Positions 51,165 through 60,987 of a stretch of 64,000 nucleotides of DNA are shown here, piece after piece (the first letter of the stretch is position 1; the number at the start of each line of letters is the position of its first letter). Both the position numbers and the translations under genes were made by a program. Source of the DNA: Fredinandcohnia onubensis (GTDB lineage: Bacteria > Bacillota > Bacilli > Bacillales > Bacillaceae_L); assembly GCF_031181385.1 (NCBI RefSeq), contig NZ_JAPSKV010000001.1, positions 248,001-312,000 on the forward strand, written 5' to 3'. Below the pieces are notes generated by a model that saw nothing but the letters and a program-made list of their open reading frames with translations, was not told the DNA's origin and did no database searches.

Positions 51165-52194
51165 AGATAAAACTTTATTGATTATTGGTGGAACAGGCTC
51201 TTTCGGTAATGCTGTTATGGAAAGATTCTTAGATAGTGATATAAAAGAAATTCGTATTTTTTCACGAGATGAAAAAAAGCAAGATGATATGCGTAAATTA
51301 TATAGGAATGAAAAGTTAAAGTTTTATATTGGTGACGTAAGAGATTTAGCAAGTGTAAAAAATGCAATGCATGGAGTAGATTATATTTTTCATGCCGCTG
51401 CACTAAAGCAAGTACCATCTTGTGAATTCTTTCCTTTAGAAGCAGTGAAAACAAATATATTGGGCACTGATCATGTGTTAACAGCAGCTATTGAGTATGG
51501 AGTAAAAAAGGTAATTTGCCTTTCAACTGATAAAGCGGCCTACCCAATTAATGCAATGGGAATTTCAAAAGCGATGATGGAAAAGGTCTTTGTCGCAAAA
51601 TCAAAAACGGTATCCCCAGATAGAACTCTTATCTGTGGTACGAGATATGGTAACGTAATGGCCTCACGTGGATCGGTTATTCCATTATTTATTGAACAGA
51701 TTAAAAGTGGGCAGCCTTTAACAGTAACAGATCCTAATATGACAAGATTTCTTATGAGTTTAGAAGAAGCAGTCGAACTGGTCGTATTTGCTTTCCAAAA
51801 TGCTGAGGCAGGAGATATTATGGTTCAAAAATCTCCGGCTAGTACAATTGGTGATCTTGCTCAAGCTGTAAAGGAATTGTTTAATGCGGATAATGAAATT
51901 AAAATAATTGGTACTCGCCATGGGGAAAAGAAATATGAAACACTTCTTACTAAAGAGGAGTATGTAGTAGCAGAGGACTTAGGTGGTTTCTTTAGAGTAC
52001 CTGCTGATCAAAGGGATCTTAACTATGATAAGTATTTCGCAGAGGGAGATCAAAAGCTGACAACTGTAGAAGAATATAATTCGGATAATACAGAAATCCT
52101 AACGATTGAACAAATTAAAGAGAAATTACTTGAGTTAGATTATGTTCGAAATGAGCTTAAGGAATGGAATAAAAAGATTCACGTAATGAACTAA
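51157..52194 (+). CDS. capE: UDP-GlcNAc 4,6-dehydratase/5-epimerase
   Basis: 345 residues. IIGGTGSFGNAVM nucleotide loop, FHAAALKQVPSCEFFP, STDKAAYPINAMGISKAMMEK catalytic segment, RYGNVMASRGSVIP, and TRFLMSLEEAVEL. This is the CapE/FnlA/WbjB pattern: first step of UDP-L-FucNAc synthesis. Directly followed by CapF and CapG, giving the full three-enzyme pathway. Good site TTGGAGG before ATG. Confidence 0.94.
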   Translation: MFKDKTLLIIGGTGSFGNAVMERFLDSDIKEIRIFSRDEKKQDDMRKLYRNEKLKFYIGDVRDLASVKNAMHGVDYIFHAAALKQVPSCEFFPLEAVKTNILGTDHVLTAAIEYGVKKVICLSTDKAAYPINAMGISKAMMEKVFVAKSKTVSPDRTLICGTRYGNVMASRGSVIPLFIEQIKSGQPLTVTDPNMTRFLMSLEEAVELVVFAFQNAEAGDIMVQKSPASTIGDLAQAVKELFNADNEIKIIGTRHGEKKYETLLTKEEYVVAEDLGGFFRVPADQRDLNYDKYFAEGDQKLTTVEEYNSDNTEILTIEQIKEKLLELDYVRNELKEWNKKIHVMN

Positions 52195-52209
52195 AGGGTG
52201 GGATTAACG

Positions 52210-53319
52210 ATGAATATTCTTGTTACAGGGGCAAAAGGTTTTTTAGGAAAAAATCTTATCGCTGAGCTTAGAAATAAAGGATATAACGATATATTTGAAT
52301 TTACTAGGGAAAGTGATCCTTCATTGCTTGAAACATATACAAAAGAGTGCAATTTTGTCTTTCATTTAGCTGGAGTAAACAGACCACAAGATGAAAATGA
52401 GTTTATGGAAGGTAATTTTGGTTTTACATCTCAATTACTAGAGCTTTTAAAGAAAAATGACAATAAAGCCCCTGTTCTTATTACTTCCTCTATTCAAGCA
52501 GAAAAGGATAATCCTTATGGGAAAAGTAAAAAGGCAGGAGAAGATTTATTATTCAACTATTATAAAGAAAATGATGTAAAAGTATATGTGTATAGATTAC
52601 CAAACTTATTTGGTAAGTGGAGCAAACCTAACTATAATACCGTGGTAGCTACTTATTGCCATAATATAGCGAGAGGCTTAGATATCCAGATAAACAATCT
52701 AGATGCAGAACTTAATCTTTGCTATATAGATGATGTATTAGAAGAGTTTTTAAGAGCGCTAGAAGGAAATCCGACTCTTCAAGATAATTACTGTGTTGTG
52801 CCCGTAACACATTCGATTAAACTCGGAGAATTAGCTGACCTTATAAAAAGCTTCAAAGACAGCAGAATAAATTTAAGTATTCCTAATATGGAGGAAGCTC
52901 TAACGAAAAAGCTTTATAGTACTTATTTAAGCTTTTTACCTGAAGATCAGTTTTCTTATGATCTTAAAATGCATTGTGATTATAGAGGTTCTTTTACAGA
53001 GTTTATGAGAACACCTGAAAGAGGACAAGTTTCTGTGAACGTATCAAAACCAGGGATCACCAAAGGGAATCACTGGCATCATACTAAAAATGAAAAATTC
53101 ATAGTCGTTAGTGGAGAAGGTTTAATTCGATTTAGAAAGATTAATTCGGAAGAAATCATTGAATATAGAGTAAGTGGAGAAAAGCTACAAGTTGTAGATA
53201 TTCCTACAGGATATACACACTCCATTGTTAATGTAGGAGAAAGTGATCTTGTAACAGTTATGTGGGCAAATGAATGCTTTGATCCAGAAAAACCGGACAC
53301 TTATTTCTTGGAGGTATAA
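52210..53319 (+). CDS. capF: Bifunctional UDP-sugar epimerase/reductase with cupin domain
   Basis: 369 residues from ATG 52210 (GGGTGGGA upstream; GTG 52198 overlaps that site). N-terminal SDR reductase (VTGAKGFLGKNL, FHLAGVNRP, YGKSKKAGE) and C-terminal cupin (~245-369) with the metal-binding pattern GNHWHHTKNEKF and YTHSIVN. This two-domain layout is diagnostic for CapF/FnlB/WbjC, which epimerises and reduces the CapE product. Three bases separate it from capG. Confidence 0.95.
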   Translation: MNILVTGAKGFLGKNLIAELRNKGYNDIFEFTRESDPSLLETYTKECNFVFHLAGVNRPQDENEFMEGNFGFTSQLLELLKKNDNKAPVLITSSIQAEKDNPYGKSKKAGEDLLFNYYKENDVKVYVYRLPNLFGKWSKPNYNTVVATYCHNIARGLDIQINNLDAELNLCYIDDVLEEFLRALEGNPTLQDNYCVVPVTHSIKLGELADLIKSFKDSRINLSIPNMEEALTKKLYSTYLSFLPEDQFSYDLKMHCDYRGSFTEFMRTPERGQVSVNVSKPGITKGNHWHHTKNEKFIVVSGEGLIRFRKINSEEIIEYRVSGEKLQVVDIPTGYTHSIVNVGESDLVTVMWANECFDPEKPDTYFLEV

Positions 53320-53322
53320 TGA

Positions 53323-54462
53323 ATGAAGAAATTAAAAGTCATGACAGTTGTTGGTACGAGACCAGAGATTATAAGATTGTCAGCTGTTATTAATAAATTA
53401 GAAGAATCAAATGCTATTGAGCATTCTCTTGTTCACACAGGACAAAATTATGACTATGAATTAAATGAAGTGTTTTTCAAAGATTTTAATTTAAAAAAAC
53501 CAGACTACTTTCTTAATGCAGCTACGGGAACAGCAGTAGAAACCATTGGGAATATCTTAGTCAAAATAGATCCTATTATGGAAGAAGTAAAACCGGATGC
53601 ATTTTTGGTATTGGGTGATACAAACAGTTGTTTATGTGCGATTGCAGCGAAGAGAAGACATATTCCTATTTTCCATATGGAAGCAGGGAATAGATGTTTT
53701 GATGCAAGAGTACCTGAAGAAACGAATAGAAAAATTGTCGATCATACAGCCGATATTAATTTAACTTATAGTGATATTGCTAGAGAGTATCTTCTTAAAG
53801 AAGGATTTCCATCGGATAGAATTATTAAGACTGGAAGCCCTATGTTTGAAGTTCTCAATTCACGAAAAGATGACATTGAGAAATCAGATGTATTAGAGAG
53901 ATTGGAACTTGAAGAAGGGCAGTATTTTGTGGTGTCAGCTCATAGAGAAGAAAATATCAATTCGGATACCAATTTTCTAGATTTAGTTGATAGTTTAAAT
54001 GAGATTGCAGGGAAATATAATATGCCAGTGATTGTAAGTACGCATCCTAGGACTAGAAATATGATTAATGCTAAAGGGATAGAGTTTAATCCATTGGTAA
54101 AAACAATGAAGCCTTTGGGATTTAATGATTATGTGAAACTTCAAATTAAATCAAAAGCTGTACTAAGTGATAGTGGAACAATCAGTGAAGAATCTTCTAT
54201 TCTTGGGTTTAAAGCACTTAATATTAGACAAGCTCATGAAAGACCAGAGGCGATGGAAGAAGCATCTGTGATGATGGTAGGTCTTAAGAAAGAGAGAATC
54301 TTACAGGGGCTAGAGGTAATAGAATCACAAGAAAAAAATACATTAAGGCTTGTTGGAGATTATAGTATGCCTAATGTATCAGATAAGGTACTTAGAATAA
54401 TCATGTCATATACAGATTATGTGAATAGGGTTGTATGGGAAAAAAATGAGAATAGTTATTAA
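53323..54462 (+). CDS. capG: UDP-N-acetylglucosamine 2-epimerase-family enzyme (CapG/FnlC)
   Basis: 379 residues. VVGTRPEIIRLSAVI, HTGQNYDYELNEVF, GDTNSCLCAI, HMEAGNRCFD, VPEETNRKIVDHTAD, SAHREENI and SDSGTISEES: the WecB/WbjD epimerase fold. As the third gene after capE and capF it should convert UDP-N-acetyl-L-pneumosamine to UDP-L-FucNAc. Stop overlaps the next glycosyltransferase gene by 17 bases. Confidence 0.95.
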   Translation: MKKLKVMTVVGTRPEIIRLSAVINKLEESNAIEHSLVHTGQNYDYELNEVFFKDFNLKKPDYFLNAATGTAVETIGNILVKIDPIMEEVKPDAFLVLGDTNSCLCAIAAKRRHIPIFHMEAGNRCFDARVPEETNRKIVDHTADINLTYSDIAREYLLKEGFPSDRIIKTGSPMFEVLNSRKDDIEKSDVLERLELEEGQYFVVSAHREENINSDTNFLDLVDSLNEIAGKYNMPVIVSTHPRTRNMINAKGIEFNPLVKTMKPLGFNDYVKLQIKSKAVLSDSGTISEESSILGFKALNIRQAHERPEAMEEASVMMVGLKKERILQGLEVIESQEKNTLRLVGDYSMPNVSDKVLRIIMSYTDYVNRVVWEKNENSY

Positions 54463-55528
54463 TAATATTGCAGCAAGTTCCGGTGGTGCATTATCAATTT
54501 TAAAAAGTTTTTATAATTATCTTGTAAACTCAGAGATAGCTAAGGAAAATGAATGGATTTTTTTATTGAGTGATAACTATATTGAAGAAACTGACAATAT
54601 TAAAGTTATTGTTCTTGATAAAATTAAGAAAAAGTGGGTAAGTCGATTAAAATTCGATTTATATAGTGGTAAAAGGTTTATTTCCGAATTAAAACCTGAT
54701 GTTGTATTTTCATTACAAAATACAATTACTTTTGGGCTTAAATGCCCAAAAGTTTTATATATGCACCAATCAATACCATTTCAAAAGCAAAAGAGATTTT
54801 CGTTTTTTAAACCTGAAGAAAGAATATTAGCCATCTATCAATATATTATTGGGAAGCTAATAAAAGAGTCCATAAAAAAAGCTGATATAACAGTAGTTCA
54901 AACAAAATGGATAAAGGATGCAGTTATTGAGTCTACTAATGTATCATCCAATAAAATAATAGAGATTTTTCCTCCTCAAGAAAGTTTTTTAACTAATAAA
55001 GCTAAGGGCAACAAGCAATTTAAAAATAGTGAATTTTTTTATCCTGCAGCTAAAAATTTTTACAAAAATCATCAATGCATATACGATGCATGTACTGTTT
55101 TGAGTAAAAAGGGATTTAAAGATTATCATATTTCGTTGACGATAGAAAATGAAAAAAATGGAAATAATGAAAATAATATATCTTACTTAGGAAAGATGCC
55201 TCATGAACAAGTCATAGAAAAATATAGTACATCTACACTGATTTTTCCTTCATATATCGAAACTGTAGGATTACCTCTTCTTGAGGCACGACAAATGGGT
55301 ACGGTAATTTTAGCCTCAGATTGTCCGTTTTCCAGAGAGGTATTAGATGGGTATGAAAATGCATATTACTTTGATCCTTTTAATCCGCAACAGTTGGCAG
55401 AATTGATGGGGAAAGTACTTTCAGGCCAAATAAGGAAAGAAGCTACGGATAAAACTATTAATAAATTAAATAGTGGGTGGCAACCGGTTATTGATATTTT
55501 ACTTGGTACAGGGGTGAATAGGGAATGA
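54446..55528 (+). CDS. Glycosyltransferase (GT4-like)
   Basis: 360 residues from ATG 54446, inside the end of capG. GT-B fold: N-terminal NNIAASSGGALSILKSF, central YMHQSIPFQKQKRF, and a C-terminal donor site with FPSYIETVGLPLLEARQMGTVILAS. The E-x7-E motif (ETVGLPLLE) supports GT4. Acceptor and donor not assignable. It overlaps the next gene by ATGA. Confidence 0.85.
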   Translation: MRIVINNIAASSGGALSILKSFYNYLVNSEIAKENEWIFLLSDNYIEETDNIKVIVLDKIKKKWVSRLKFDLYSGKRFISELKPDVVFSLQNTITFGLKCPKVLYMHQSIPFQKQKRFSFFKPEERILAIYQYIIGKLIKESIKKADITVVQTKWIKDAVIESTNVSSNKIIEIFPPQESFLTNKAKGNKQFKNSEFFYPAAKNFYKNHQCIYDACTVLSKKGFKDYHISLTIENEKNGNNENNISYLGKMPHEQVIEKYSTSTLIFPSYIETVGLPLLEARQMGTVILASDCPFSREVLDGYENAYYFDPFNPQQLAELMGKVLSGQIRKEATDKTINKLNSGWQPVIDILLGTGVNRE

Positions 55529-56646
55529 AGATATTATGGCTTACAAATATTCCATCTCCATACAGAGTCAATTTCTTTAATGAATTAGGTAAGTATTGTG
55601 ATTTGACTGTATTATTTGAAAAAGGTGAATCTAGCGAAAGAGATAAAAGTTGGAGAAACTACAAATTTACTTTTTTTAAAGGGGTTTTTTTAAAAGGGAT
55701 AGGTGTTGGAGTAGATAAAGCGGTAAGTTTAGAAGTAATTAAGTATTTGAAGAAGGGTAAATATGATCACATTGTTGTATCAAATTTTTCAACTCCTACT
55801 GGTATTATTGCCATAGAGTATATGCGTTTAAACAAAATGGTTTATTCCCTTGAGAGTGATGGTGGTTTTCTAAAAAATAACAATCGGGTAAAGGAGCAAT
55901 TAAAAAAACATATAATAAAGGGAGCAGAATTATATTTTAGTACAGCAAAAATGCATGATGAATACTATATAAAATATGGAGCAGAGCCAGATAAAATTCT
56001 AAGATATCCATTTACCTCACTTTATAAAAGTGATATTTTAATGAAACCTTTAGAAAAATCAGAAAAGAATCATTTGAGGAATAAGCTTGGAATAAAAGAA
56101 GATAAAGTAGTTTTATCTGTAGGTCAATTTATTCATAGAAAAGGGTTTGACATATTAGTAAAGGCCAGTAAAGATTTAAATGATAATGTTGGAATATATA
56201 TAGTTGGTGGAGATCCAACGGAAGAGTATATTCAACTAAGGAGAAGACTAAAATTAAATAATGTGCATTTTATTGGTTTTAAGAATGGAGCAGAGCTACG
56301 GGAATTCTATAAAGCGGCTGATTTGTTTGTATTACCTACTAGAGAAGATATATGGGGGCTGGTAATAAATGAAGCGATGGCTTATGGATTACCCGTTATC
56401 ACCACGGATAAGTGTATTGCTGGATTGGAACTTGTTAATGATAGTGAAAATGGTTTTATAGTGCCAATTAATAACAGTAGTAGCCTTGCAACACAAATAA
56501 TCGAAGTGTTAAAAGATCAGAAGGTTGTAGATGAAATGTCAAAAAGCAGTTTAGAAAAAATACAAAAATACACCATTGAAAATATGGCTACTGTCCATAT
56601 TAATATTTTAAATTCTATCTTAAATAAGGACAGAGAAAAATGTTAA
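55525..56646 (+). CDS. Glycosyltransferase family 4
   Basis: 373 residues. LTNIPSPYRVNFFNELG start typical of GT4, VGQFIHRKGFDILVKA, and the donor site PTREDIWGLVINEAMAYGLPVITT with E-x7-E. Coupled by overlaps to its neighbours on both sides, so in one operon. Specificity unknown. Confidence 0.92.
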   Translation: MKILWLTNIPSPYRVNFFNELGKYCDLTVLFEKGESSERDKSWRNYKFTFFKGVFLKGIGVGVDKAVSLEVIKYLKKGKYDHIVVSNFSTPTGIIAIEYMRLNKMVYSLESDGGFLKNNNRVKEQLKKHIIKGAELYFSTAKMHDEYYIKYGAEPDKILRYPFTSLYKSDILMKPLEKSEKNHLRNKLGIKEDKVVLSVGQFIHRKGFDILVKASKDLNDNVGIYIVGGDPTEEYIQLRRRLKLNNVHFIGFKNGAELREFYKAADLFVLPTREDIWGLVINEAMAYGLPVITTDKCIAGLELVNDSENGFIVPINNSSSLATQIIEVLKDQKVVDEMSKSSLEKIQKYTIENMATVHINILNSILNKDREKC

Positions 56647-57956
56647 CTAATAATTCTTTTTTTCTAGCAAACCATCAAGAGCTTAAAATAAAAAAATCGA
56701 CACTTGAGTGGATAAGTTTAATTCTTTTAATTATATTTAGTTTTTTTAATACAATAACATTATTGTTATCTTTATTATTATTGTTATTTCTGTTAACGCA
56801 GAAGCAAGTCGGGGCAATCAAAATAATTAATATTATTACTTTAAGAACAGTTATTAATCCAGGAATTGGGGTTGGTATTGGAAGCTGGCAAAACCTAAAA
56901 TGGCTTATTTTATTTGGGTGTGCTCTTTATTTAATATTGTCTTATTTTAAGCTAGATAAAAATGAATTAAAAAAGATTAATCAAATTATTTTATTAGTTG
57001 CAATTTTCACTATTTATAATGTCATTATTGCATTTATTTTTAGTTCTTTACCTGTTATAGCGATATTTAAATTATTTAGTTATGTAATAATTTTTATAGG
57101 TACACTGATTGGAGTTGGATATACTCATAAGAAAATAAATTGGCTTAAATGGATGCTTAAACTACTTTCATTGGTCATTCTTCCTTCTTTCATCTTTATT
57201 CCAATGCCGTTTAGCTATTTAATAAATGGCTCTTTCCAAGGAATAACCAATCAACCTAATATGTTTGGAATATTGTCAGTTTTATTTCTAGCGTTGGTTC
57301 TTGGCGATGCTCAGACGAATAAAAGTATTAATAAATCATATTTAATAATACTTTCTACCTTAACTTTTTATATGGTTATATTAAGTGATTCGAGGACTGC
57401 CTTGATTTCGTGTCTAGTATTAATAGTGTTGTATATACTATTATTAAATATCACAATGGTTAAAAAAATTATAATTATAACTTTTTCAACTATAGGAACA
57501 ATTCTCCTTATTCTAGGTAGTAGTATTAATGAATTTTTTATTACTTATTTGTATAAGGGACAGGAACAAATATTAAATTCTCGTTTAGGACAAATAGAAG
57601 GTTTAAAATCAAATTTTTTAAGTAGCCCATGGTTTGGAAACGGATTTATGGTTCCTGTTTTACCATTTAAGTCTTTTGAATTTAGTTCAGAGTTTGTTGT
57701 AGAACCTGGAAATTTAATTTTATCTGTTCTTTCATATTGTGGTATTTTTGGTTTTATCATTTTTTTAGCATATATTATGAAGATTTTTTTGATAAACAAA
57801 AAGAGCTTTAAATATATTGTTTTTTTACCAATTGCTTCAATACTAATTAGCATGGGGGAAATGGTATTTTTTAGTAGTAATAACATCGGGATATGGTGCT
57901 ATATGTTTTTGAGTATTTATGTAGTATTTGATAAACGAACGGTGAAATTAATATAG
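56640..57956 (+). CDS. Wzy-like polysaccharide polymerase
   Basis: 438 residues with about 11 hydrophobic helices and an O-antigen ligase/polymerase type loop: LSDSRTALISCLVL and a large extracytoplasmic loop (~300-350) with GLKSNFLSSPWFGNGF. As the only such protein between glycosyltransferases and the flippase it is the expected polymerase joining lipid-linked repeat units outside the membrane. Very AT-rich, as Wzy genes often are. Confidence 0.85.
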   Translation: MLTNNSFFLANHQELKIKKSTLEWISLILLIIFSFFNTITLLLSLLLLLFLLTQKQVGAIKIINIITLRTVINPGIGVGIGSWQNLKWLILFGCALYLILSYFKLDKNELKKINQIILLVAIFTIYNVIIAFIFSSLPVIAIFKLFSYVIIFIGTLIGVGYTHKKINWLKWMLKLLSLVILPSFIFIPMPFSYLINGSFQGITNQPNMFGILSVLFLALVLGDAQTNKSINKSYLIILSTLTFYMVILSDSRTALISCLVLIVLYILLLNITMVKKIIIITFSTIGTILLILGSSINEFFITYLYKGQEQILNSRLGQIEGLKSNFLSSPWFGNGFMVPVLPFKSFEFSSEFVVEPGNLILSVLSYCGIFGFIIFLAYIMKIFLINKKSFKYIVFLPIASILISMGEMVFFSSNNIGIWCYMFLSIYVVFDKRTVKLI

Positions 57957-58000
57957 AAATATGTATAGGTGAAAAAAATATACAAATTAGGTGTTGTAAA

Positions 58001-59113
58001 TTGAAAATTGTAATCTTTTCAAATTGTGTAAAAAATCTGGATGTTTCATTGGCCACAACGTCAAGTCAGATATTTGAAATAGAATTTGCTATATCTTTAG
58101 CTAATTATGCTGATGTGAGCATTATATCTTTACAAGCAAATCAAAGAGAAGTAAATAATAGAATTTCTTTATATCCTATAGATAATTCTAAAAAAATAAA
58201 ATATGCTATTAAAGATCTTATAAACAAAAACTGTATTTTTGCTGACAGTTTAAAGGTAATGATTTTTTTTGGATATGACTACTTAACCTTAAATCAGCTA
58301 AATTGGGTTTGTAAAGAGTTTGAAGCTCGGTTAATTTCTTATACCTTTGATCACCATAAGGCTGCGATTGAACATAGAAAAGGATTGCGCAGGGTTTTGA
58401 TAGATTATTATTTTAAATTAGGTATTAAGAAACTAAATAGCATTGATGGTATTATTTTATTTAATGAAGAGGCATATAAACAGTTTAATTTAAGTATACC
58501 TTATTTGATCAGCAAGGTAGGAATTAATGATACTGAGATATCTTCTAAAGTTTATAAAAGAAATGATGATAAGTGTTTTGATATTGTATATGCGGGTTCG
58601 TTAGAAAAGTATAATGGTATAGAGTCAATGATTAATGCGATGAAGTTTTTACCTTTTGAAAATGTTTCATTAAACATATATGGAGATGGTACTTTAAAAA
58701 ACGATGTAGTCCATAAATCAACTAGGGATCGGAGAATTAAATATAGAGGGTTAATACCAAGAGGAGAACTCGATATTATAATTCAAAGGGCTGATTTATT
58801 GTTAAACTTAAGAGATACTAATCATTATGTATCTAAATTTGCCTTTCCATCAAAATTAATACAATATTTATCTAGCGGAATTCCTGTATTATCTACGAGA
58901 GTTATAGAGACAGAAACATTTAATAATGTGGCATTTATTGCGGAAGATCTTTCTCCCAAAAAGATTAGTGAAATTATTTCTTATATTATTAATAATCCCG
59001 GTGAGCAGCAGGAACGTGCAGTACTTGCAAAAAACTATATTAGAAAAAATTATCTTTGGGATAATGTAATTAAAGACGTTTATATTTTCTTATTAAAGGT
59101 CACGGCTTTATAA
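58001..59113 (+). CDS. Glycosyltransferase (GT4-like)
   Basis: 370 residues from TTG 58001 (TTAGGTG upstream). GT-B C-terminal half: VYAGSLEKYNGIESMINAM, IYGDGTLKNDVV, YRGLIPRGELDIII, then FAFPSKLIQYLSSGIPVLSTRV. The usual E-x7-E is replaced by FPSKLIQYLSSG-type spacing seen in several capsular GTs. Specificity unknown. Confidence 0.85.
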   Translation: MKIVIFSNCVKNLDVSLATTSSQIFEIEFAISLANYADVSIISLQANQREVNNRISLYPIDNSKKIKYAIKDLINKNCIFADSLKVMIFFGYDYLTLNQLNWVCKEFEARLISYTFDHHKAAIEHRKGLRRVLIDYYFKLGIKKLNSIDGIILFNEEAYKQFNLSIPYLISKVGINDTEISSKVYKRNDDKCFDIVYAGSLEKYNGIESMINAMKFLPFENVSLNIYGDGTLKNDVVHKSTRDRRIKYRGLIPRGELDIIIQRADLLLNLRDTNHYVSKFAFPSKLIQYLSSGIPVLSTRVIETETFNNVAFIAEDLSPKKISEIISYIINNPGEQQERAVLAKNYIRKNYLWDNVIKDVYIFLLKVTAL

Positions 59114-59287
59114 GTAAATGTCAAGTACTGCCTACTAACTATAGATACATGGGTTGTGGATATCATCTTCCTCCATATAATTGATAAACAAGATGACTAT
59201 AATATTCGGAAAGTGAATATCTATTGTCTTTTATATAGTCTATACAGATAGAATGAAATTACAATTATCAATGAGGATGTGCTTTAA

Positions 59288-60562
59288 ATGAATATATTAT
59301 GGATTACAAATATCCCATTACCAGAAGCCAGTTTATTAATTAATGAAGAATCTTTACCATTTGGAGGTTGGCTAGTTACGGCTTCAAATCTTTTATCAGA
59401 ACAGGGCAATATTGAACAACTATCAATTGCATTTCCTAAAAATGATACGCCCGATATTCAGGTAATGCAAGGGGCAAACATAAGATATTATTCTTTCCCT
59501 ATAGTTAAAACTAGAAGTCTAGAATCGGATGAACATAATAAATATTTAATAAAATTAATTAACGAGGTAAAGCCAGATATTGTGCATATATTTGGAACAG
59601 AGGATGCACATGCGCTTGCTGTAGTGAATATTTGTAAAAGCAAAAACATTAAAACTGTAATATCAATACAAGGGTTGATTTCAATTTTAGCTAAACACTA
59701 TATGTCTGGCATACCTTGGAGAATACTAAGTCGTTATACATTTAGAGATTTTATTAAACAGGACAATATAATACAACAGAAAAACAAAATTGCTCAACGA
59801 GGAAAGTTTGAAATAGAAGCATTACAAAAAGTTAATCATGTAATAGGAAGAACAACATGGGATCGAGCATGTACTTCACAGATTAATCCAGATGTGCAGT
59901 ATCACCATTGTAACGAAACTCTAAGAAGTGAGTTCTATCAACACCAGTGGGATATAAATCAATGTGAAAAACATTCTATCTTTTTAAGCCAAGGATCATA
60001 CCCTATTAAAGGCTTGCATTTTATGATAGAGGCTATGCCATATATACTTAAGCGTTATCCAAATACAAAGCTTTATATAGGTGGAAAAGATATTACTAAA
60101 TCTAAGACTTTCAAAGAGAGATTGAAACTATCATCTTACGGTAAATATATTATAGAATTAATTAACAAATATCATTTACAAAGAAACGTTATATTTACAG
60201 GAATCTTAAACGAAAAACAAATGTGTGAACGTTATTTAAAATCAAACGTTTTTGTTTGTTCCTCTTCAATCGAGAATAGTCCTAATTCGTTGGGAGAAGC
60301 AATGATATTAGGATTACCATGTATTGCATCCGATGTTGGTGGAGTATCTGATATGTTAAAGCATAAAGAAGATGGCTTTGTGTATCAAACAGACGCTCCT
60401 TATATGTTGGCCCATTATGTTTGTGAAGTATTTGCAAATGAGAATCTTGCAAAGAAACTATCAGTTAATGCAAAAAAACATGCTCGAAAAACACATAATC
60501 AAAATGAAAATTTAAATCAGTTATTAAAAATATATGAGGAAATAATACATGATGAAATTTGA
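59288..60562 (+). CDS. Glycosyltransferase family 4
   Basis: 424 residues. WITNIPLPEASLL and GGWLVTASNLLS near the start, IVHIFGTEDAHAL, QGSYPIKGLHFMIEAMPYI, and the donor site CSSSIENSPNSLGEAMILGLPCIASDVGGVSDML with E-x7-E. The 174-base gap before it holds no gene. Ribosome site GAGGATG. Specificity unknown. Confidence 0.92.
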   Translation: MNILWITNIPLPEASLLINEESLPFGGWLVTASNLLSEQGNIEQLSIAFPKNDTPDIQVMQGANIRYYSFPIVKTRSLESDEHNKYLIKLINEVKPDIVHIFGTEDAHALAVVNICKSKNIKTVISIQGLISILAKHYMSGIPWRILSRYTFRDFIKQDNIIQQKNKIAQRGKFEIEALQKVNHVIGRTTWDRACTSQINPDVQYHHCNETLRSEFYQHQWDINQCEKHSIFLSQGSYPIKGLHFMIEAMPYILKRYPNTKLYIGGKDITKSKTFKERLKLSSYGKYIIELINKYHLQRNVIFTGILNEKQMCERYLKSNVFVCSSSIENSPNSLGEAMILGLPCIASDVGGVSDMLKHKEDGFVYQTDAPYMLAHYVCEVFANENLAKKLSVNAKKHARKTHNQNENLNQLLKIYEEIIHDEI

Positions 60563-60987
60563 TTTTAGGGGTTTAGCATCAATAATTTCTAATATCAAGT
60601 AATTATATTCTCCATATAAGTTGAAAGACTTAATTCTACCTGAATAAAGAGCTGTATATTACATTCCTCAAGAGTCTCATCATGACGACTTTATCTTTAT
60701 GATCAAGTTCAAGTGCTTTTTCATCAAATGTTAATAGAATAACGTCGTCCTACCGTTATTTTTACACAAGACATCACAAGTTTTATACTGGATCCCTCCT
60801 AATAGGTTGGCTCCTTGATGGTAATTATAGGTTGGGATAAACTGGTGTTTCTTTATAAGAAACTAAGTTTGATGGATGGCTTGAGAGTCTCAGATTATGG
60901 ACTCATCTTCAGTTGAGAAATCCTTTATGTTAATTTATTCTAAATAAACTGTAATTAAGTCTATAAAGAATAGGAGATAGTAAATCA
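60563..60987. other. Non-coding stretch before the DUF115-like gene
   Basis: About 425 bases with stops in all frames and base composition higher in G+C than the flanking AT-rich genes. Short open segments (for example near 60660-60720, plus strand) suggest a decayed gene, but I could not match it to any transposase or GT family. Confidence 0.4.
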
